From a virus, in IMG/VR virus record IMGVR_UViG_3300030107_000037, positions 1-25,910 of that record: a DNA stretch of 25,910 nt; one strand, written 5' to 3'. Both the position numbers and the translations under genes were made by a program. The notes beneath the pieces were generated by a model. The model saw only the letters and a list, made by a program, of their open reading frames with translations. It was not told where the DNA came from and did not search any database. Positions 21,298-25,910 of this stretch are shown here, piece by piece; position 1 is the stretch's first letter, and every line of letters begins with the position of its first letter.

Positions 21298-22035
21298 ATG
21301 GCAGTCGTAGCAGCTTCAGCTAAGTATGGTGTTGGTGTATATGGTGCATCTAGTTTTGGTGCAGTAAATATATCAAGAACTCTTTCTGGAGTTGCAGGTA
21401 CAGGTGCTATTCAACCCGTTGCAATTAACGGTTTTGAAATAGATATATCTGAAAGACTTGGTAGTGTAAGTGCTGCAGGTGCAATCGGAACAATATCTCC
21501 AAACATAGCACCGAACATAACAGGTGTATCTGCAACAGGTGCTATAAATGCATCTTTTAAATTTAGTAATACACATAGTCTTAGTGGAGCATCATCAACA
21601 GGTAGTATAGCTACTGTTGGTGCTGGTGTATCGACTTCACTAACAGGTGTGTCAGGTACAGGTGCAGTAGAGTCTGTTTCAGCAGGTGGTTTTGAAATAG
21701 ACATTAGTGAAAAACTAGCTAGTGTATCTGCAACAGGTGCTATAAATGCAGTACAACCAGTTGTAAGTTTTTCTACTTCACTTACTGGTGTTAGTGGTAC
21801 ATTAGAACTAGGCAGTATAGAAGCTAAAACTGATGAAAAACTAGGTAGTGTACAGGGTACAACTTCTTTAGGTACAATTACAACACACACTAGTACAGCT
21901 ATAACTTCAGTAAGTTTAACAGGAGATATAGGTTTTGCTAGATCAAATGTAACAGCAATAGTGTTTGACTACAATGCAGTAAAACATTTGTACAATAAAA
22001 GAAGAACCGTTAATTTACCTGAAAGAGCAGCGTAA
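21298..22035 (+). CDS. tandem-repeat beta protein, likely virion or fibre-associated
   Basis: The protein has 245 residues, and most of it is about nine degenerate repeats of 20-25 residues around the pattern L-(S/T)-G-V-S-x-T-G-A-I-x-x-V. Two units carry an identical insert GGFEIDIS/NGFEIDIS (about residues 42-50 and 123-131). A 29-base DNA repeat (21524-21552 and 21722-21750, 198 bases or 66 codons apart) marks a recent in-frame duplication. A different C-terminal cap follows (about 218-245), with FDYNAVKHLYNKRRTVN. The repeats should stack as a beta solenoid or fibrous rod. The next gene carries one repeat unit and a related cap, so the two are paralogous. Confidence 0.75.
   Translation: MAVVAASAKYGVGVYGASSFGAVNISRTLSGVAGTGAIQPVAINGFEIDISERLGSVSAAGAIGTISPNIAPNITGVSATGAINASFKFSNTHSLSGASSTGSIATVGAGVSTSLTGVSGTGAVESVSAGGFEIDISEKLASVSATGAINAVQPVVSFSTSLTGVSGTLELGSIEAKTDEKLGSVQGTTSLGTITTHTSTAITSVSLTGDIGFARSNVTAIVFDYNAVKHLYNKRRTVNLPERAA
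21524..21750 (+). repeat. 29-bp exact direct repeat marking duplicated repeat units
   Basis: Positions 21524-21552 and 21722-21750 are identical over 29 bases, and the surrounding units are clearly similar. The 198-base spacing is a multiple of three, so recombination between the copies would delete or add exactly 66 codons in frame. Such a pair offers a route to length variation of the repeat protein. Confidence 0.85.
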
Positions 22036-22217
22036 TGCCTAGTCAAACATTAACTGGTGTAACATCTACAAACTCTGTTGGAACACTGTCTACAAATGTA
22101 GTAAATGGACCAACTAATGGTGCAAGAACATCTTTAGTTATAGCAGAATTAAGAAAAGTATATATTGCTCGTAAACCTACATCAGAAGATAGAGTTGTTT
22201 ACGCAAATGAGGATTAA
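22035..22217 (+). CDS. short single-repeat paralogue of the preceding protein
   Basis: The protein has 60 residues and starts at ATG 22035, overlapping the previous stop (TAATG). Residues 4-17 (QTLTGVTSTNSVGTLS) repeat the unit seen nine times in the gene before. The end VIAELRKVYIARKPTSEDRV resembles the cap of the previous protein (a VYI/LYN-x-R-R/K stretch). This looks like a one-repeat version of the same protein, or the piece from which the larger one grew. It may be a small fibre-base or neck subunit, but no function is known. Confidence 0.7.
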   Translation: MPSQTLTGVTSTNSVGTLSTNVVNGPTNGARTSLVIAELRKVYIARKPTSEDRVVYANED

Positions 22218-22220
22218 CAT

Positions 22221-22568
22221 ATGAGTTTTCGTTGGCCTAGTAAAGACCCAGATGAAACGTTAGATTATAGTGTAGATTGGTCAAGATTTCTTGATACTGC
22301 AATTATTACTTCAGTAATATGGTTTGTAAAGTCTTCATTATATAATACTAAAACAAGAATAGATCCCGGTCAAACTTTAACAACAGCTTCAAGTAGTGCA
22401 ACAACTGATAGTTTACAAAATGTTGCACAAACAAATACAAATACTGTTGCTACTATAAATATTGGTGGTGGACAAAATAATGTTGAGTATACTTTTTTTT
22501 GTCAAATGACTGATAATACTGGCAGTACAGCAGAAAGAAGTATTAAAATAAGATTGAAGGAACGGTAA
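22221..22568 (+). CDS. small structural protein with Ig-like appearance
   Basis: The protein has 115 residues. The N-terminal block FRWPSKDPDETLDYSVDWSR followed by FLDTAIITSVIWFV is found in a recurrent phage family. The C-terminal part, INIGGGQNNVEYTFFCQMTD with NTGSTAERSIKIRLKER, looks like the closing strands of an Ig-like or fibronectin-like domain. The start is ATG 22221, three bases after the previous stop. It directly precedes tail tubular protein A, so a neck or tail-attached role is likely. Confidence 0.78.
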   Translation: MSFRWPSKDPDETLDYSVDWSRFLDTAIITSVIWFVKSSLYNTKTRIDPGQTLTTASSSATTDSLQNVAQTNTNTVATINIGGGQNNVEYTFFCQMTDNTGSTAERSIKIRLKER

Positions 22569-23285
22569 ATGGCATATAATTTTCTTGGACTTGTTAATGA
22601 TGTAAACCGTAGACTTAATGAAGTTGAATTAACTTCTTCAAATTTTCTTAATGCAGTTGGTGCATATAGTATGGTTAAAGATGCTGTTAATGCATCTATT
22701 CGTTTTATTAATCAACATGAATTTGAATGGCCTTACAACCATGTTACAGAAGAAGAAACTCTTACTCCCGGAATTGTAAGGTATGCATTTCCTGCCGACA
22801 CTAAAGTTTTAAATATGAACAGCTTTAGAATAAAAAGAAATGATACATTAGGTAACGAAACTAAAAAATTAAATATACTAACTTATGAAGAATACCTTGA
22901 CAGTTATGCAGATGTAGAGTATAATACCTCAACGTCTTTAAGAGCATGTCCAACTCTTGTTTTTAAAGCGCCTAGTTCAGAGTTTGGTTTAGTTAGCGCA
23001 CCAGATAAAGCTTATGAATTAGTTTATGAATATTATAGATTACCTGTCGATTTAATAAATGCTACAGATGTTCCAAGTATTCCTGAACAATTTAGATATG
23101 TAATTGTAAATGGTGCTATGCACTTTACTTATTTATTTAGAGGTGAAAGTCAAGAAGCCGCAATGATGCAAGGTAGATTTGAACAAGAAATAAAACAGAT
23201 GAGAAGTTTGTATATTAACCGTTATGATTATCTTAGATCAACTGTTGTAAATACTACAGTTCAGACAAACGCTAGAGTTTCTTAA
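22569..23285 (+). CDS. tail tubular protein A (T7 gp11-like adaptor)
   Basis: The protein has 238 residues, a normal length for the family that forms the ring between portal and tail nozzle in T7-like phages. An N-terminal helical part has VNDVNRRLNEVELTSSNFLN and AVNASIRFINQHEFEWPYNH. A beta portion contains TPGIVRYAFPADTKVLNMNS and YELVYEYYRLPVDLINATDV. The C-terminal helix (EAAMMQGRFEQEIKQMRSLY) with YDYLRSTVVNT is diagnostic. It is followed directly by the nozzle protein. A perfect promoter sequence is embedded in its coding region at 22897-22925. Confidence 0.85.
   Translation: MAYNFLGLVNDVNRRLNEVELTSSNFLNAVGAYSMVKDAVNASIRFINQHEFEWPYNHVTEEETLTPGIVRYAFPADTKVLNMNSFRIKRNDTLGNETKKLNILTYEEYLDSYADVEYNTSTSLRACPTLVFKAPSSEFGLVSAPDKAYELVYEYYRLPVDLINATDVPSIPEQFRYVIVNGAMHFTYLFRGESQEAAMMQGRFEQEIKQMRSLYINRYDYLRSTVVNTTVQTNARVS
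22897..22925 (+). promoter_or_regulatory. perfect sigma70 promoter sequence inside the tail tubular A gene
   Basis: TTGACA (22897-22902), exactly 17 bp, then TATAAT (22920-22925) match the full consensus in sense direction, within codons for LDSYADVEYN. If active it would start near 22932 and give extra mRNA for the tail tubular B and fibre genes. A coding coincidence is possible, because Asp/Tyr/Asn codons supply much of the sequence. Confidence 0.5.
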
Positions 23286-23288
23286 TAA

Positions 23289-25466
23289 ATGCCTACAACT
23301 CACCAAACATATCCTGTAGAGTTCAGGGGTGGGCTTATTAGTAATATGAGTCCTTTGCAGCAAGGTATTAATATGCCGGGATCTGCAAGAACTCTTAGAA
23401 ACTTTGAACCTTCTGTTGAAGGTGGTTATCGTAGAATAGAGGGTTATACTAAGTACGACAGTAACTTAATACCACCTTATGGTTCTCCTGTAGTAACTGG
23501 TGCGAGTCAAACTGGTACAAGCCTTAATATAGCTAATATAAGAACAACTCCAGTTGCTGCTGATACATTTAAACTTATACATGCTACAGCAAATGTAAAT
23601 GGTGCTACTAGTAATGCTACTGCACTTGTATTAGATGGTAACTCTGGTACTATTGTTGCAGGTATGACAGTTACAGGTACTGGTATTTCAGGAACAGTAA
23701 CAGTAGCTTCAGTATCAGATCAAAATAATATTGTGCTTTCTGATGCACAAACATTAGCTAATGATACAGCATTAACTTTTAGTAAAGTATATACTATTGC
23801 AAGTGGTGGTGTTAGTTTTAATAGTACAAATAGAACTGCTACTTTAACTTTAACTTCTAGTCTTCTTACTTCGCCATCAAACGAAGACTCTTTAGAGTTT
23901 GTTTCTACTACTAATAATTACTTAGCATTAGGTTGTGGTGTATTTTTAGATAGTGTTATTGTTGCTAAAAATAGTGACTTATTCAAAACTACAGGTTCAG
24001 GCTATACTCTTTTAAATGTTCCTTCTTATGGAACTGTTTTAGTAAATGGTGGATCACAAAGTGGTACAAGTCTTGTAGTAGATGGTCTTACAGATACACC
24101 TCAAGCAGGTGATGTGTTTAAAGTTGCAGGTATAGATAAGATATACACTGTTACATCTAATGCAAGTGTAAGCTCTGGTGGTGCAACATTAGCAATAGCA
24201 CCTGCTTTAGCAAGCGCACCTGCAGATAATGCTGCTGTAACTTTTTTAAGTACATCAAGAGAAAGTGCTAGTAAAACTAGATTTTCTAGATATAACTATG
24301 ATGGAACAGAAAAAATAGCTATTGTAGATGGTCAAAATGTACCTGCTACATTTACACAAACAAGTACATTTACAAAACTTATTGATGCACCTACAGATGT
24401 AACAGGTGCAGATTTTGTAGTCAACTTTAAAAATCATTTATTTTTTGGTAAAGATAATCTATTAACTTTTACTGCACCATATACAGATAATGATTTTACA
24501 GCAGCTAATGGTTCAGGTGTAATCAGTGTCGGTGCTGATATAACTGGATTAATAGTATTTAGACAACAGTTAATAATATTTACAGAGTCATCTATATTTC
24601 AATTAACTGGTAACAGTGTTGGAGATTTTACACTACAATCTATTACACTGGATATTGGCTGCACTAATCCAGATACTATACAAGAAGTTGGTGGAGACAT
24701 AATGTTTCTTGCACCAGATGGTTTAAGACTTTTAAGTGCAACAGATAGAATAGGTGATTTTGGGTTAGCAGTTGTATCTAAACCAATACAAAAAGAAGTT
24801 ACAGATTTTGTAACTAGAAACACTTCTTTTGCTAGTGTTGTTATAAGAGAAAAATCTCAATATAGAATACTTGGATACAATGCTAATATTACTCAAGGCT
24901 CTTCAATGGGTATATTAGGAACTCAATTTGAAGCTCAAGGTGGTCAAGGAATGTCTTGGGGAAATTTAAGGGGTATTAGAGCCTACGTAGCAGACAGTAG
25001 ATTTTATCAAAATACAGAAACAATAGTATTTGCAAACGATGATGGCTACTTATATAAAATGGAAGATGGTAATAGTTTTGATGGAGCAAATATTCAAACT
25101 GATTTTTCTACTCCATTTTTACCAATGAATGATCCAAGAATTAGAAAAACATTTTATAAAATGAATATATATACTGATGCAAAAGGAAGTGTTGCATTAA
25201 ACTCAAATTTAAAATTAGATTTTGATAATGAAGGAAGTATACAACCAGAACAAATTAGTTTAAGTAATGCAACTTCTGCTGCATCATTTTATGGAACTTC
25301 AGTTTTTGGCACAGATACTTATGGAAGTAAATTAAAAACACTTTTTGAATCACAAGTAATAGGATCAGGTTTTGTCGTATCTTTACAATTTACATCTGAT
25401 AGCACTGATCCACCATTTTCTTTAGATGCTATCACATTAGAGTACGGAACAAATACAAGAAGGTAA
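23289..25466 (+). CDS. tail tubular protein B (T7 gp12-like nozzle) with inserted beta modules
   Basis: The protein has 725 residues. The N-terminus FRGGLISNMSPLQQGINMPG with ARTLRNFEPSVEGGYRRIEG and the later part FKNHLFFGKDNLLTFTAPYT, SVGADITGLIVFRQQLIIFT, GDIMFLAPDGLRLLSATDRI are typical of nozzle proteins that close the tail. Two related inserted modules start at Tyr64 (YGSPVVTGASQTGTSL) and Tyr247 (YGTVLVNGGSQSGTSL). The first copy also contains a further beta module (about 98-164, with GTIVAGMTVTGTGISGTVTV) that the second copy lacks. Such insertions vary between related phages and may extend the nozzle surface. The start ATG 23289 follows the tail tubular A stop by three bases. Confidence 0.85.
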   Translation: MPTTHQTYPVEFRGGLISNMSPLQQGINMPGSARTLRNFEPSVEGGYRRIEGYTKYDSNLIPPYGSPVVTGASQTGTSLNIANIRTTPVAADTFKLIHATANVNGATSNATALVLDGNSGTIVAGMTVTGTGISGTVTVASVSDQNNIVLSDAQTLANDTALTFSKVYTIASGGVSFNSTNRTATLTLTSSLLTSPSNEDSLEFVSTTNNYLALGCGVFLDSVIVAKNSDLFKTTGSGYTLLNVPSYGTVLVNGGSQSGTSLVVDGLTDTPQAGDVFKVAGIDKIYTVTSNASVSSGGATLAIAPALASAPADNAAVTFLSTSRESASKTRFSRYNYDGTEKIAIVDGQNVPATFTQTSTFTKLIDAPTDVTGADFVVNFKNHLFFGKDNLLTFTAPYTDNDFTAANGSGVISVGADITGLIVFRQQLIIFTESSIFQLTGNSVGDFTLQSITLDIGCTNPDTIQEVGGDIMFLAPDGLRLLSATDRIGDFGLAVVSKPIQKEVTDFVTRNTSFASVVIREKSQYRILGYNANITQGSSMGILGTQFEAQGGQGMSWGNLRGIRAYVADSRFYQNTETIVFANDDGYLYKMEDGNSFDGANIQTDFSTPFLPMNDPRIRKTFYKMNIYTDAKGSVALNSNLKLDFDNEGSIQPEQISLSNATSAASFYGTSVFGTDTYGSKLKTLFESQVIGSGFVVSLQFTSDSTDPPFSLDAITLEYGTNTRR

Positions 25467-25472
25467 AAAATT

Positions 25473-25910
25473 ATGGGAACAGGTTACACTAGAAACGATA
25501 CAGGAAATAACATTGCTGATGGTAATGTTATTAATGCTTCCGACTTAGATGGTGAGTTTGACGCAGTACAGTCAGCGTTTAATTCTTCTTCTGGTCACAC
25601 ACATGATGGCACATCTGCAGAAGGTGCTCCGATAGAAGTACTCGGACCTTCTCAAGATATTGTTATTACGGCAGCACTTTTACGTCCTAAGACAGATAAT
25701 ACTGTAGACTTAGGTACATCATCTTTGATGTATAAAGATGGATTTTTTGATGGTTCAATTACTACTCATGGATTAACAGTTTTTGATGATGAAGGTACAG
25801 ATGCTACAATTAAACTAGATGGTAATTATCCTGATGGTTCTAGAAACATAGCATTTGGTTTAACTGCATTAGATAGTTTAGATGGTTCAAGTCCTGGTGG
25901 AGATAACATT
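25473..25910 (+). CDS. tail fibre protein, N-terminal part (cut by window end)
   Basis: An open frame starts at ATG 25473, six bases after the nozzle gene, and runs off the window with 146 codons seen. The N-terminus has NVINASDLDGEFDAVQSAFN and SSGHTHDGTSAEGAPI, a common opening of phage fibres. DNTVDLGTSSLMYKDGFFDG, a repeated element of marine phage fibres, follows. The tail of the visible part (NIAFGLTALDSL) looks like the start of a repeating 'GxxAL' series. The N-terminus should bind the nozzle; the missing C-terminus would bind the host receptor. Confidence 0.82.
   Translation, partial: MGTGYTRNDTGNNIADGNVINASDLDGEFDAVQSAFNSSSGHTHDGTSAEGAPIEVLGPSQDIVITAALLRPKTDNTVDLGTSSLMYKDGFFDGSITTHGLTVFDDEGTDATIKLDGNYPDGSRNIAFGLTALDSLDGSSPGGDNI

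Noticed and set aside
21411-21890. 159-codon reverse frame opposite the repeat protein
   Set aside because: The repetitive codons on the + strand keep the opposite strand open. The product only mirrors the repeats.
1-25910. CRISPR array, insertion sequence, integrase or attachment site
   Set aside because: No regularly spaced direct repeats, transposase or integrase frames, or tRNA-end duplications were seen.

Overview
The window is the late (structural, packaging and lysis) half of a podovirus-like tailed phage. It is AT-rich (about one-third G+C by eye, not counted). Every supported gene lies on the + strand and most are packed end to end, with TAATG or ATGA start-stop overlaps. No tRNA, rRNA, CRISPR array, transposase, integrase, replication gene or phage RNA polymerase is visible. 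The terminase, portal, scaffold, coat and T7-type tail tubular A and B proteins, the run of small Lys-rich proteins, and a phage-borne DUF1127 protein suggest a marine phage of a proteobacterium, most likely an alphaproteobacterium. The host is an inference.

Layout. (i) 1-1061: about 1 kb without genes, rich in palindromes. It ends in a perfect sigma70-type promoter (TTGACA, 17 bp, TATAAT) whose start region is covered by a 14-bp palindrome, followed by a leader with two strong dyads. (ii) 1062-2453: a small unknown protein and a lysis cassette (EF-hand membrane protein, holin-like protein, M15 peptidase endolysin). (iii) 2465-6184: small accessory genes. Seven are Lys/Arg-rich proteins; the others are a Cys-containing exported-looking protein, a signal-peptide beta-barrel-like protein, a 24-residue Cys-rich peptide, a conserved 228-residue protein and a small beta-rich protein. 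(iv) 6197-8728: a second promoter, a 54-residue DUF1127 protein, terminase small subunit, a conserved 142-residue protein, terminase large subunit and a 37-residue zinc-ribbon protein. (v) 8729-17518: portal, a small helical protein and a 2156-residue multidomain 'polyvalent' protein with an HELQH metallopeptidase-like domain. (vi) 17579-20392: scaffold, a third promoter with a possibly structured leader, major coat protein, a second head protein and a terminator-like hairpin. (vii) 20440-25910: a ParB/sulfiredoxin-like protein, small virion proteins including a tandem-repeat protein, tail tubular proteins A and B, and the start of a tail fibre gene cut by the window end.

How it fits together. 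Terminase and portal package DNA into a shell built by coat protein on scaffold. The tubular proteins and fibre form the tail. Holin and endolysin release virions. Host-like promoters before the lysis block, before DUF1127/packaging and before the coat gene suggest transcription by host RNA polymerase, although the early region is not in view. The least explained parts are the giant protein with recurrent Gly-Gly joints, the cluster of basic proteins, the DUF1127 gene, the outer-membrane-like protein, and the repeat-protein pair at 21298-22217. Several short genes (3504-3683, 3680-3754, 6281-6445, 8616-8729) are easy to miss by length cut-offs.
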